Assembly: GCA_937870795.1 (NCBI GenBank)
Contig: CALMWS010000407.1
Span: 1 to 42,590 of the forward strand
Length of the DNA stretch: 42,590 bases
Direction: 5' to 3'
Source of the DNA: an uncultured Bacteroidota bacterium
GTDB lineage: Bacteria; Bacteroidota; Bacteroidia; Chitinophagales; Saprospiraceae
The position numbers were made by a program, and so were the translations under genes. Positions 17,632 through 25,698 of this stretch are shown in pieces. Numbering within the stretch: position 1 is the first letter of the stretch; every line of letters starts with the position of its first letter. The notes under the pieces are model-generated. The model worked only from the letters and a program-made list of their open reading frames with translations. It was not told the origin of the DNA and did no database searches.

Positions 17632-18044
17632 TTGCCTGTAAATCTTCGGTAAACATAATTTGCCGCTGAAGGAAGAAATTTAGTGTTGGTACTGAAGCCA
17701 AATAGAGTTTTCGCTATGGTAACACCACCTGATGTGCCAACACTGTACCTTAAAGCTCTTGCATTTGCACCTATTATTGCAAGATATCCTGTAGCATCAT
17801 AATTACCAAACTGGAATACTAACTTACTCTTGCAACCTGATTTGTAAAATTCGTGGCTTTCATGCACCAGCTCCAATACTTGATTACCTGCGCCGTATGC
17901 CACAAATTCCAATCCATTGTTGTAAGTACGGTTTTCAACCAATACTGCCCCAGTATTATACATTTTCTCTGTCAACATTACACCAGCAGCATCATAGGTC
18001 ATTTCTACCTTTTTACCTCCAACAAAATCAATTACTGTGGGCAA
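17628..18044 (-). CDS. RHS core fragment joined to a short unique tip
   Basis: 138 residues; the start is a TTG internal to the RHS motif NLPT. The first about 67 residues (PTVIDFVGGKKVEMTYDAAG through NQVLELVHESHEFYK) are a near copy of the start of the RHS core at 18,901-19,725. After that the sequences diverge abruptly and a 70-residue tip follows (LVFQFGNYDATGYLAIIGAN, then a basic end YRRFTGK). The rest of the core (DHLGNTR to DPEGD) is missing, so the tip joins directly into the RHS repeat, probably by deletion. The tip is not recognised. The next gene overlaps it by 4 bp. Confidence 0.6.
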   Translation of the reverse strand: MPTVIDFVGGKKVEMTYDAAGVMLTEKMYNTGAVLVENRTYNNGLEFVAYGAGNQVLELVHESHEFYKSGCKSKLVFQFGNYDATGYLAIIGANARALRYSVGTSGGVTIAKTLFGFSTNTKFLPSAANYVYRRFTGK

Positions 18045-18149
18045 ATTTAAAAAAATTCAACGAAATTATTAATACTAAAAGTATCTATGATCGATAGTTT
18101 ATTTTTACTATGCAAAGGGTTGAAATTAAAAATTCATGGCAAAATATTT

Positions 18150-18719
18150 TTAAAATTGTCTATTTGATAATTCAATGCAGATATTCCTTAAATAAGGATC
18201 CAAATGATTTTCGTGTTTAAACGCTATTTTTTTTGCTAAAAATAAATTCAATTCACTCAAAGCAATCAAACCTATTCTCAATGCATATGCATTCTGCTCA
18301 TCCAATAGTAAATTATAAAGTATGATATCACAGTTAATGACATCAATGTCTTTAATATTTTGATAGAAACAACACCTTATCCTTGGCCAACTATGAAAAA
18401 TGCCACATATGATTAAATTATATAATGCTGGCCTATTCATTTCAGTAAGGATGGCATCAAGTGCATACCCAGTTTCTTCATCAATTGCACAACTAATTAA
18501 TAAAGTTTGTATTATTTCCAAATCATATGAATTAGTATTTAATAATTTTATTGCAGACGAAATTAATTGATCATAGTTATAGCTTATATCTAAGTCACCA
18601 ATGCCTTCAAAAAATCCATCTCCAGTAATAAATTCATCAAATTCCGTTTCCGACATATTTCTATTTATCAGATATTGCTGAATTATTTTTCCATTTATTA
18701 TATTTAATTTATTATCCAT
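18150..18719 (-). CDS. Helical putative immunity protein overlapping the RHS tail
   Basis: 189 residues, almost entirely amphipathic helices with recurring Leu/Ile spacing (LLISCAIDEETGYALDAIL, ALRIGLIALSELNLFLAKK), suggestive of a HEAT-like or all-helical immunity fold. Its ATG lies 16 bp inside the end of the toxin tail at 18,704-18,919. That arrangement, and its place behind an RHS tail, suggest immunity. There is no signal peptide, so it should act in the cytoplasm. Family not identified. Confidence 0.58.
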   Translation of the reverse strand: MDNKLNIINGKIIQQYLINRNMSETEFDEFITGDGFFEGIGDLDISYNYDQLISSAIKLLNTNSYDLEIIQTLLISCAIDEETGYALDAILTEMNRPALYNLIICGIFHSWPRIRCCFYQNIKDIDVINCDIILYNLLLDEQNAYALRIGLIALSELNLFLAKKIAFKHENHLDPYLRNICIELSNRQF

Positions 18720-18919
18720 GCTGGTATAAAGTGAATTTTTCCTGTACTTTTTTGAAACGATATTGTTGCCATATTCGTAATTCCGTAAATTTTAAATTTT
18801 TGTATACATATGCCAACAGGGTGATTAAATTTAATAACTTGCATTCCTCTTGGATTAAGCCTGACAAACTCATATTGCAAACTATATACCTCATTTAACA
18901 TTACATATGGATCCGACAA
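18704..18919 (-). CDS. Detached toxin tail of the RHS protein (out of frame)
   Basis: 71 residues from a TTG; the frame is open a little further upstream (QGQSILLSDPYVMLNE), back to a TAG near 18,955. It lies one base out of phase with the RHS core at 18,901-19,725, whose own frame runs into a short nonsense end (RVYYCRIHM) just past CCCAAGGGC. Joining the frames there gives a continuous protein, so an indel probably split the gene. The tail is basic and beta-rich (VRLNPRGMQVIKFNHPVG). Toxin class unknown. Its end overlaps the putative immunity gene by 16 bp. A separate small gene is the alternative reading. Confidence 0.5.
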   Translation of the reverse strand: MSDPYVMLNEVYSLQYEFVRLNPRGMQVIKFNHPVGICIQKFKIYGITNMATISFQKSTGKIHFIPAWIIN

Positions 18920-19725
18920 TAATATACTCTGCCCTTGGGTATAGCGGCTCCGCTAGTAGCTGCGGTGACGACTCCTGCAACGGCTCCAATACCCAATGCC
19001 ACTGCTCCGTCCCAAAAATTGTCAACTTTACCTTGATATAATTTTGTGTCTAAGTTAAATAAGCCGCCTACTGCTGCTCCAATTGCAATATGAATCCAAT
19101 CTCCTTCAGGGTCAACATTTGAAACTGGATTATTACCCATTGAACAATAAGGACTCATATAGCCAATAGACTCTGCCTTTGGATCAGCCTGATACCATTT
19201 CCCCAACACGGGATCCAGCCCACGGTACAAAGCCAGATCGATACATAACCCAAGGCTTTCTGTCCTTTCTATGCCATTGTATTTATATTTGTATTCGGTG
19301 CCATTGTACCAGCTGGGGTCAGTCATCTCCATACCATAAGAGCAGTAATGATTTTCATCCAGAATCTCTGTACTGGACTGCGCAATACTTCCATCATTGT
19401 TGGCATCGGTGTACACTATTCGTGTATTGCCCAAATGATCTTTGATGGTATAAATATGTCGGGACACAGTAGGTTTGTAATAGCCCTGGCTGTGGTGCAC
19501 CAGCTCTAAAACTTGATTACCTGTACCGTATGCCACAAATTCCAATCCATTGTTGTAAGTACGGTTTACAACCAATACTGCCCCAGTATTATACACCTTC
19601 TTTGTCAACATTAAACCAGCAGCATCATGGGTCATTTCTACCTTTTTACCTCCACCAAAATCTATCAGTGTAGGCAAATTTAAAAAATATAGGTCAACTA
19701 GTCTAAAATACTCTGCGCAATTCAC
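18901..19725 (-). CDS. RHS repeat-associated core, N-terminally truncated
   Basis: 274 residues from a GTG. The first about 16 residues are unrelated sequence. From LNLPTLIDFGGGKKVEMTHD onward it is a Bacteroidota RHS core: YNNGLEFVAYGTGNQV, IYTIKDHLGNTRIVYTD, then LDPVLGKWYQADPKAESIGY, MSPYCSMGNNPVS and VDPEGDW. A Gly/Ala-rich segment follows. Full RHS proteins usually exceed 1000 residues, so the whole cage-forming N-terminus is missing. The tail continues in another frame at 18,704-18,919. It may serve as a recombination donor for a complete RHS gene elsewhere. Upstream, 19,726-19,790 holds only a heptamer array. Confidence 0.8.
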   Translation of the reverse strand: MNCAEYFRLVDLYFLNLPTLIDFGGGKKVEMTHDAAGLMLTKKVYNTGAVLVVNRTYNNGLEFVAYGTGNQVLELVHHSQGYYKPTVSRHIYTIKDHLGNTRIVYTDANNDGSIAQSSTEILDENHYCSYGMEMTDPSWYNGTEYKYKYNGIERTESLGLCIDLALYRGLDPVLGKWYQADPKAESIGYMSPYCSMGNNPVSNVDPEGDWIHIAIGAAVGGLFNLDTKLYQGKVDNFWDGAVALGIGAVAGVVTAATSGAAIPKGRVYYCRIHM

Positions 19726-19732
19726 AAAACCC

Positions 19733-19774
19733 CATGCGCTTTGCGCTATGCGCTGAACGCTCTATGCTATGCGC
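19733..19774. repeat. Short heptamer array TATGCGC (right border of the RHS island)
   Basis: Six 7-mers (CATGCGC, TTTGCGC, TATGCGC, TGAACGC, TCTATGC, TATGCGC) lie between the RHS fragment and the stop of the next gene. The sequence differs from the other heptamer arrays but has the same 7-bp period. It marks the other edge of the AT-rich island. Confidence 0.7.
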
Positions 19775-19790
19775 TCATCACCACACATCC

Positions 19791-21506
19791 TTATCTTACC
19801 AACACCTTCTTCTTCCACATCTCCATCGCCTTTTTATCAAAACCGCCAAAGGCTTCTTTCTCAAATAAGAGGTGTTCGGCTGACATTTCTTTTACGACTT
19901 TCTGGTAAATTTCTTTGACCTCAGTAATATTATTTACGCCTTTCATTTCCTGATCCAATTTCCGGCGATACAACTCTCCGATGTCGAAGTAAAGATTGAC
20001 GTAGTCATCCAGGGCTTCGTTGAGCTCGAGGCAGTTGTACGACTGGTAGGTATCTAGCAGGGTCCGGGTGGTGAATAGGAGGCTGTCCTCTAGTTCATTC
20101 ACATCCAGATACAATTGTATGGTGAGTTTGAGTCGGTCGGTGAGAAAAGGTTCTTCGGATTGGAAACGGCGGAACCCATTCTCCTCAACAATCTTATTCA
20201 TTTTTTTGATCCGGAGTCGGTTGGTGGGCGACCATGAAATGTAGTTGCTTTCAAAATGCATTTTACCATTGCCCAGAGTATCGGAAAAGGGCTGGCCATT
20301 GGCCACCATCCATGCCTTCAAAGAATCCTGTCTGGGGCTAAGCCTAATATGGTTGTCATTACGCAAACTTGCCCAAACAGCACTATCGGCCGGTGGCACT
20401 ACAAATAGTCGGTAATCACTTAAACCTGCTCTGTAATCAAAAAACGGCGACAAAAACCGGTGGCCGTGATCGTACAGGTGCAAAACTGCATGGGAGGCGA
20501 TGTCGAGCTTAACAACTCTTTCTGCTAAAGAATCCAAAAGATTGTGCCTGCTGGTCATGCCTGCTTTGTAATCGATGCTGATGTGACTGAGAGCCGAATC
20601 ATTAAAATGAAAATTGGCACTGTAATGCAGACTGTCCAAAATACTATCGCCAAAAGCCTTAAATACGCGTTGCCCCTGGGGTGGAGCCACCAGCCAAATA
20701 TCGTTTAATACAAAGCCCTCCCTGTTAAAAATGATTTTTCCGCTAAACAATTCACCTTCTTCCTTGCGTGGATAAAATCGAATGGTTGTTAGCGTACCCC
20801 GGTTAGGTCCCCGCTCAAGTCGGAATTTCTTTTTCATCTTACCCTTTCCAAACTGCAGCGGGTTTTCGGGAAAAAGTCCCTGCCCATCGAGCAAAGAATA
20901 GAGGGAAAGAGAGTGGCTAAAGTCAAAATTAAAAAAATAACCGCCGTAATTATGAGCAGCCAGATACGACCGGCCGTTTTTAAAAGCCAAATTACGGATG
21001 CCATCAACACCCAGATTTGCGTTGTAATAAGCTTCCAAAAATTCAACAGGCTGTCTGTTGCAGACGGTTTCAACCACTAAATATGCTTTTGAGGGAATGT
21101 GCTTACTTTGCTCTTTCAATTTGTACCTGCACTGCAACAGCCATTCGTAGAGATAGTCATCGTCGGCATAAACCACAACGTCTTCAATGAGTTGGGTATC
21201 TGGGTTGAGTAAAATTTTTGATTCATTTTTAATATCGGATACAACCAACACTTTGGGAAAATAACCCAGATAACTCACTACAAGGGTATCATCTGATAAA
21301 CAATTCAATTCAAAGTGGCCGACTTCATTGGTGATGGTGCCACCCTCTCTGTTTTTAAAAACCACATGGGCAAATGAGAGGCTTTCCATAGTTTTAGCAT
21401 CCACTACTGAGGAAGACACCCGGGTTTGGGATCCCATCTGTCCAATTGTGACAAACTGGGCCAACATCAGCCAATAAAAAAGCAGGAAACGGGGTGGCCT
21501 TTTCAA
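19791..21506 (-). CDS. Secreted carboxypeptidase-regulatory-like domain protein
   Basis: 571 residues with a signal peptide (about 1-26). Residues about 28-110 form a CarboxypepD_reg-like beta-sandwich (SFAHVVFKNREGGTITNEVG, then LVVSYLGYFPK), as at the N-terminus of SusC and DUF5686-type proteins. The remaining about 450 residues are mixed strand and helix with no TonB plug or barrel signature and no recognised catalytic motif. It may be an envelope or surface structural protein. It shows normal coding character, unlike the AT-rich RHS neighbours. It is divergent from the lipoprotein at 21,880 across a 373-bp gap. Confidence 0.65.
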   Translation of the reverse strand: MKRPPRFLLFYWLMLAQFVTIGQMGSQTRVSSSVVDAKTMESLSFAHVVFKNREGGTITNEVGHFELNCLSDDTLVVSYLGYFPKVLVVSDIKNESKILLNPDTQLIEDVVVYADDDYLYEWLLQCRYKLKEQSKHIPSKAYLVVETVCNRQPVEFLEAYYNANLGVDGIRNLAFKNGRSYLAAHNYGGYFFNFDFSHSLSLYSLLDGQGLFPENPLQFGKGKMKKKFRLERGPNRGTLTTIRFYPRKEEGELFSGKIIFNREGFVLNDIWLVAPPQGQRVFKAFGDSILDSLHYSANFHFNDSALSHISIDYKAGMTSRHNLLDSLAERVVKLDIASHAVLHLYDHGHRFLSPFFDYRAGLSDYRLFVVPPADSAVWASLRNDNHIRLSPRQDSLKAWMVANGQPFSDTLGNGKMHFESNYISWSPTNRLRIKKMNKIVEENGFRRFQSEEPFLTDRLKLTIQLYLDVNELEDSLLFTTRTLLDTYQSYNCLELNEALDDYVNLYFDIGELYRRKLDQEMKGVNNITEVKEIYQKVVKEMSAEHLLFEKEAFGGFDKKAMEMWKKKVLVR

Positions 21507-21838
21507 GAAGTTATCAGTTTTATTTAAGAAACAAGGTAGGCTTAAAAAAGACAGTGCCTGGAGAAAATAAATGATATTGTCGGCTCAGCTTCTTTAAAAA
21601 ACTTGTTTTACGCCTCATTTATTAAACAGATAATAATTGGTAATTTTTCATTTTTTAAATTATTATTTTGAACATGCAGCTAGAATAGCCTAACGAAGAA
21701 ATATTCTAGCAATAAAATGTGTTTTTACAAAATAGCCTTTACCATCACAATTACCAAAAACATATGCTTACTATCCATAGAAAAGATGGCACAATACTTA
21801 CGCCACACACACCCAAATTCTCAATTTTAAGCTATCTT

Positions 21839-21846
21839 TATGTTTG
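21839..21846 (+). promoter_or_regulatory. -7 box TATGTTTG upstream of the 21,880 lipoprotein
   Basis: A perfect match to Bacteroidota TAnnTTTG, 33 bp before the ATG, a good promoter distance. TATGTTTGTGGTA here nearly repeats TATGCTTGTGGTA at 3149-3161. No clear -33 TTG. The rest of the 21,507-21,838 gap is AT-rich with no gene; it holds a loose inverted repeat (TAATAATT 21,631 / AATTATTA 21,658). Confidence 0.45.
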
Positions 21847-21879
21847 TGGTAATTTCGCGAGGCATGGCCTTTTAAAAAA

Positions 21880-22548
21880 ATGAATTACAAGCTTCAAATA
21901 ATCTGTTTATTTACATTCGGCTTCCTCCTTTTCGGATGCAGCAAAACCGTTTATGTCTACACCGATTTATTGGGCTCTTCCAAATACACGCTTTACAAAA
22001 ACAATTACAAATACGAAGAAACATCCTATAAAGGTAATTTCTGTGTTTGGGGGATTTATGAGATTAAAAAAGACAATATCCAATTTTTATGCAAAGACAA
22101 AGGTAAAATTCCGTATCATTACTACGGAGGGTCAGTGTTGTCTAAAGAAAATCACAGCTATGATAACAACTTTTATGTGCATGTAAGTAGCCAACTTTTT
22201 CGGGAACCCATCATCAATGCCAGTATTCTTTTCATTGACAGTTTGGGTCAGATTTCAGGACAAATACTTACCGACCTCGATGGTTATGCCAATATCCCGG
22301 TAAACTTAAAAATAAAGTACCTTAAAATTGAAGTTTTTGAGCACGCTCACATGCTGCTTCCTTTTCCAGAAAACGCAAATAACAATTTCCATGTAAGTCT
22401 TGAATCACTAAGGCCCGGAGGTCGGATGACGGACAATTGTTTAATTAATTACAAGGATGTCTTGCTGGAATACCACAAAAAATCAAAGGGCAGAGAAATC
22501 ATGCAGTTTGAAAGAAATGGCGTGACCTTTGTAAAAGATGGGAAATAA
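21880..22548 (+). CDS. Hypothetical lipoprotein with carboxypeptidase-regulatory-like segment
   Basis: 222 residues. The lipoprotein signal ends LLFGC20. The middle (about 95-165) reads like a CarboxypepD_reg/transthyretin-type sandwich (REPIINASILFIDSLGQISG, LTDLDGYANIPVNL). A basic tail follows. The N-terminal part resembles small Bacteroidota cell-envelope lipoproteins of unknown role. It has its own promoter-like box 33 bp upstream and is separated by 107 bp from the next lipoprotein. Confidence 0.6.
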   Translation: MNYKLQIICLFTFGFLLFGCSKTVYVYTDLLGSSKYTLYKNNYKYEETSYKGNFCVWGIYEIKKDNIQFLCKDKGKIPYHYYGGSVLSKENHSYDNNFYVHVSSQLFREPIINASILFIDSLGQISGQILTDLDGYANIPVNLKIKYLKIEVFEHAHMLLPFPENANNNFHVSLESLRPGGRMTDNCLINYKDVLLEYHKKSKGREIMQFERNGVTFVKDGK

Positions 22549-22655
22549 GTCATGCGCTGCAGTGGTTTTCCGAAAAAATACATGACACTCCGGCAATTGA
22601 ATAAAAAATTAGGATTAGATTTATCCTATATTAACACCAACTATAAAACGATCTC

Positions 22656-23171
22656 ATGAGTAAAATCACAATGATCATATTTAGCGTTATGCTATTTACC
22701 CAATGCACCACCAAAAATGCTACAACAGAAAGCTTTGATGTGGAAAAAGAGAAAGCAGCCATTCGTGCAGTGATTGCAAAGGAAACTGAGTCGTATTACA
22801 AACAGGATTACCAGGCGTGGAAGAGCACCTATCTTCAATCTCCCGCTTTCCGGAAATTTGGATATTGGGAGGGCTATGACGATAAAGTGGTAGCCTATAT
22901 TGGCTTTGACACACTTGACCGGGAAAAGAAAAAACAATTTGAAGCCAATGAAACCCTTTGGCAGGGCTCCGTTGAAGAGCGGTCAAATGAAAATTTCCGG
23001 ATCAAGCCCCAAATGGCGTGGTATACCTTTGAAGAGAACTCATACGACAAGGAAAGTCGAAAACTTTTGGGCAGGGCTCAATCTACACGCATCCTTGAAA
23101 AGGTAGATGGAGAATGGAAGATAGCTTATCTGGGCTTCCACTTTTACCCTATGTCAGAAGAAAAAAAGTAA
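22656..23171 (+). CDS. NTF2/SnoaL-like lipoprotein
   Basis: 171 residues with lipobox MLFTQC17. Residues about 35-165 fit an NTF2-like (SnoaL/DUF4440-type) fold. It opens with a helix containing AIRAVIAKETESYYKQDYQA followed by a W-x-S/T-type strand, and ends RILEKVDGEWKIAYLGFHFY, the usual terminal beta-hairpin of the family. Such proteins are small ligand-binding or scaffold modules; no catalytic role can be assigned. It sits 22 bp ahead of the DUF2157 gene and is probably in that operon. Confidence 0.68.
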   Translation: MSKITMIIFSVMLFTQCTTKNATTESFDVEKEKAAIRAVIAKETESYYKQDYQAWKSTYLQSPAFRKFGYWEGYDDKVVAYIGFDTLDREKKKQFEANETLWQGSVEERSNENFRIKPQMAWYTFEENSYDKESRKLLGRAQSTRILEKVDGEWKIAYLGFHFYPMSEEKK

Positions 23172-23193
23172 ATCAAAACTAAATCAGATCTCG

Positions 23194-24150
23194 ATGCAGT
23201 CAATAGATCAGGAAGATATACACATTGTAAATAAATACAGCAATCTATCAGAGCCTGAGGTAAACAAGTTGCTCCACTCCCATGTGTACCATAACAGGAA
23301 TGCCTGGATCAAGTTTCTCAACCTTGCCCTGCTTTCGCTAGGCATTGGATTCCTGGTAGCCGGCATCACTTTCTTTTTCGCGTACAACTGGGACGATCTG
23401 CCTAAGTTTGCAAAACTGGGATTGACTGAATTGCTTTTAATCGCCACTACGGTTATTGCCCTTATGCCCCGGTTTCAGACACAGACCCGAAATGTGGTAC
23501 TTACAGGTGCTGCCATGTTGGTAGGCGTACTTTTTGCGGTGTTTGGTCAAATCTATCAGACAGGTGCCAATGCCTATGACTTTTTTTTGGCTTGGACCCT
23601 TTTTGTCATTTTGTGGGTAGTGATATCCAATTTTGCACCTTTGTGGCTGCTTTTCCTGACCCTTATCAATACCACCTTTATTCTATATACACAGCAAGTC
23701 GCAAAAGACTGGGATGAAATTTTTATAATAACAGTGCTTTTTGTTTTCAATTCTCTTTCACTGATCATTGCCATCACTATACCAGAAATTTCAAAAAACC
23801 AAGGAATGCCAAAGTGGTTTTTATATACCATAGCATTGGCAGCCGCAGGGTTTGCTACTGTGGGTAATTCTATTGGCATTGTAAATGAATTTAAGTCATC
23901 GTTTAGTATTTTGATCATGATCACCGCCGGCCTGTATACCCTGGCAGTTAAACATGGTGTGACTACCAAAAACATTTTTTATCCAGCCATCATTGCTTTT
24001 AGTTTGATCATAATCCTGTCAGTATGGTTGGTTGATATTTCAGAAGGCGCAGGCATGATGCTCCTTGTGTCTATTTATTATATTATCAGCATATCGATAG
24101 TGATTAAGATATTATTATTCCTGAAAAAGAAATGGAGCCATGACGAATAA
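23194..24150 (+). CDS. DUF2157 multi-pass membrane protein
   Basis: 318 residues. A cytosolic N-terminal helical region (about 1-45) is followed by eight to nine membrane helices. The segment around VAGITFFFAYNWDDLPKFAK is the DUF2157 signature (a membrane helix followed by FA-x-NWdxlp). The stop overlaps the next ATG by 11 bp. In many Bacteroidota and Proteobacteria a DUF2157 gene is followed by DUF4401 and GDYXXLXY genes, exactly as here. The function of the module is not established; a membrane or envelope complex is assumed. Confidence 0.82.
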   Translation: MQSIDQEDIHIVNKYSNLSEPEVNKLLHSHVYHNRNAWIKFLNLALLSLGIGFLVAGITFFFAYNWDDLPKFAKLGLTELLLIATTVIALMPRFQTQTRNVVLTGAAMLVGVLFAVFGQIYQTGANAYDFFLAWTLFVILWVVISNFAPLWLLFLTLINTTFILYTQQVAKDWDEIFIITVLFVFNSLSLIIAITIPEISKNQGMPKWFLYTIALAAAGFATVGNSIGIVNEFKSSFSILIMITAGLYTLAVKHGVTTKNIFYPAIIAFSLIIILSVWLVDISEGAGMMLLVSIYYIISISIVIKILLFLKKKWSHDE

Positions 24151-25213
24151 GGAAAATATTAAGGCTTTTCTGGATTATTTAAGGTCTTCAGGCAATGATG
24201 ATCAGGTTTTTGATGAAGAAAAAATACTTGCCGATTTAGATAAAGATAGCAGCCATCATTCAATAGCAATTAAAGTCCTATCGGTTTTTGGCGGTATTTT
24301 AGCAAGTATTACATTTATTGGCTTTTTGTTTTTGGCAGGCTTGTCCAATTCAGGCACTGCCCTCATCATAACGGGCGCCATGCTCCTAAGTCTTTCAGTG
24401 TGGTTAAACAAGGAATTTGACACCATTCTGATGGATACTGCCAGTATTTCCGCATTTTTGATCAGCTTTTTACTTATGGCTTACGGTCTGCTTGAAATGG
24501 AGTTAGATCCTAATCTTGTACTTATCATTTTCATCCTGCTCTCTCTTGTGTGCCTGATCTGGGTTCATAATTATGTATATGCATTTATCTCCATAATTGT
24601 GATCAATGGTTGTCTTTTAACCTTGATCATGTCGAACGAAGCCTATGACCTCATCCACGTTTTAATTATGTTTCTAACGGTAGTCCTTCTAATGGTATTT
24701 CATAAGGAAGCCTATCTGATAACTAAGTACAAGAAATTAAGTGGCTTATACCTTCCCCTACGTTTAGGCCTTGTTATCTCTTTCCTGACCTGTCTGTTCA
24801 TGCTTTCCAAAGGAGGGCTGTTTCCCTTTAGATCTGAGTTGGTTTGGTTTTCATCTGTTGTGATGATAGCTGGTGTACTCTACAGTCTTGAATCTGTATT
24901 TAAGGTAATGGACATAGAAGAAACTTCGAAAAAAAACATCATTTACGGATCTGCCTTACTCCTGCTCGCACCTACAATTTTATCACCGGCCATCACTGGC
25001 TCATTGCTTATTCTCTTGTTGTGTTTTAGGGTCAACTACAAAACAGGATTGGCCATAGGTGTCATCTCTTTTATTTATACCATTGGTCAGTATTACTACG
25101 ATCTGCATTTTACACTTCTGATAAAATCTGTATTGATGATGTTTTCCGGCCTACTATTTTTAGTGCTCTATTTTGTCATCCATAAAAATCTCATGGCCAA
25201 TGAAAAACATTAA
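24140..25213 (+). CDS. DUF4401 multi-pass membrane protein
   Basis: 357 residues: a short charged N-terminus (about 1-45) and then about ten hydrophobic helices, with the FGGILASITFIGFLFLAGL segment typical of DUF4401. It overlaps the DUF2157 gene by 11 bp at its start and the GDYXXLXY gene by 14 bp at its end. That indicates tight translational coupling and probably a stoichiometric membrane complex. No enzymatic motif is visible. Confidence 0.8.
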   Translation: MTNKENIKAFLDYLRSSGNDDQVFDEEKILADLDKDSSHHSIAIKVLSVFGGILASITFIGFLFLAGLSNSGTALIITGAMLLSLSVWLNKEFDTILMDTASISAFLISFLLMAYGLLEMELDPNLVLIIFILLSLVCLIWVHNYVYAFISIIVINGCLLTLIMSNEAYDLIHVLIMFLTVVLLMVFHKEAYLITKYKKLSGLYLPLRLGLVISFLTCLFMLSKGGLFPFRSELVWFSSVVMIAGVLYSLESVFKVMDIEETSKKNIIYGSALLLLAPTILSPAITGSLLILLLCFRVNYKTGLAIGVISFIYTIGQYYYDLHFTLLIKSVLMMFSGLLFLVLYFVIHKNLMANEKH

Positions 25214-25688
25214 ATGGTGGATCGTTCTGATCAATCTGATTCTTCTTTTGGTTTATTTCAATGGGTCCATTATTTCAAAAGAAGACTTATTGAAAAACGG
25301 CAAACTCGTTCTGCTCGAGCTGGCCCCTGTTGATCCCCGCTCGTTGATGCAGGGTGATTACATGTCGCTCCGATATAAAATATCCGAGGGCCTCAAACCT
25401 GATTCTATGGCCAAACAGGGTTACTGTGTAGTGAAACAAGATGCCAATGGTATAGCACAAAAGCAACACTTCCAAAATGAGAAAAGCCCTCTCTCTGCCG
25501 ATGAGTTGCTCATCAAATACCACTATGCAGATCAATGGAACATCCACATCGGAGCTGAATCTTACTTCTTCCAGGAAGGTCAGTCCGAAAAATACCAAAA
25601 AGCCAAATATGGCGGTATCAGAGTAGATAAAGATGGCAACAGTGTGCTGGTGGGGCTGTATGATGAGCAGAGGGAAAGGATTGAGTGA
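25200..25688 (+). CDS. GDYXXLXY-domain membrane-anchored protein
   Basis: 162 residues from the ATG at 25,200, chosen because the hydrophobic anchor (IKWWIVLINLILLLVYF) follows immediately; an upstream start nine codons earlier adds only residues read out of the DUF4401 gene. The family-defining motif is MQGDYMSLRY (Gly52-Asp-Tyr...Leu-x-Tyr59), preceded by LELAPVDPRSL. The single N-terminal helix places the domain outside the cytoplasm. It completes the DUF2157-DUF4401-GDYXXLXY set. Downstream lies the first palindromic repeat block. Confidence 0.85.
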   Translation: MKNIKWWIVLINLILLLVYFNGSIISKEDLLKNGKLVLLELAPVDPRSLMQGDYMSLRYKISEGLKPDSMAKQGYCVVKQDANGIAQKQHFQNEKSPLSADELLIKYHYADQWNIHIGAESYFFQEGQSEKYQKAKYGGIRVDKDGNSVLVGLYDEQRERIE

Positions 25689-25698
25689 TGGGGGCAAA

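Noticed and set aside
21631-21665. TAATAATT/AATTATTA inverted repeat in the 21.5-21.9 kb gap
   Set aside because: Very AT-rich with a 19-nt loop, likely by chance.
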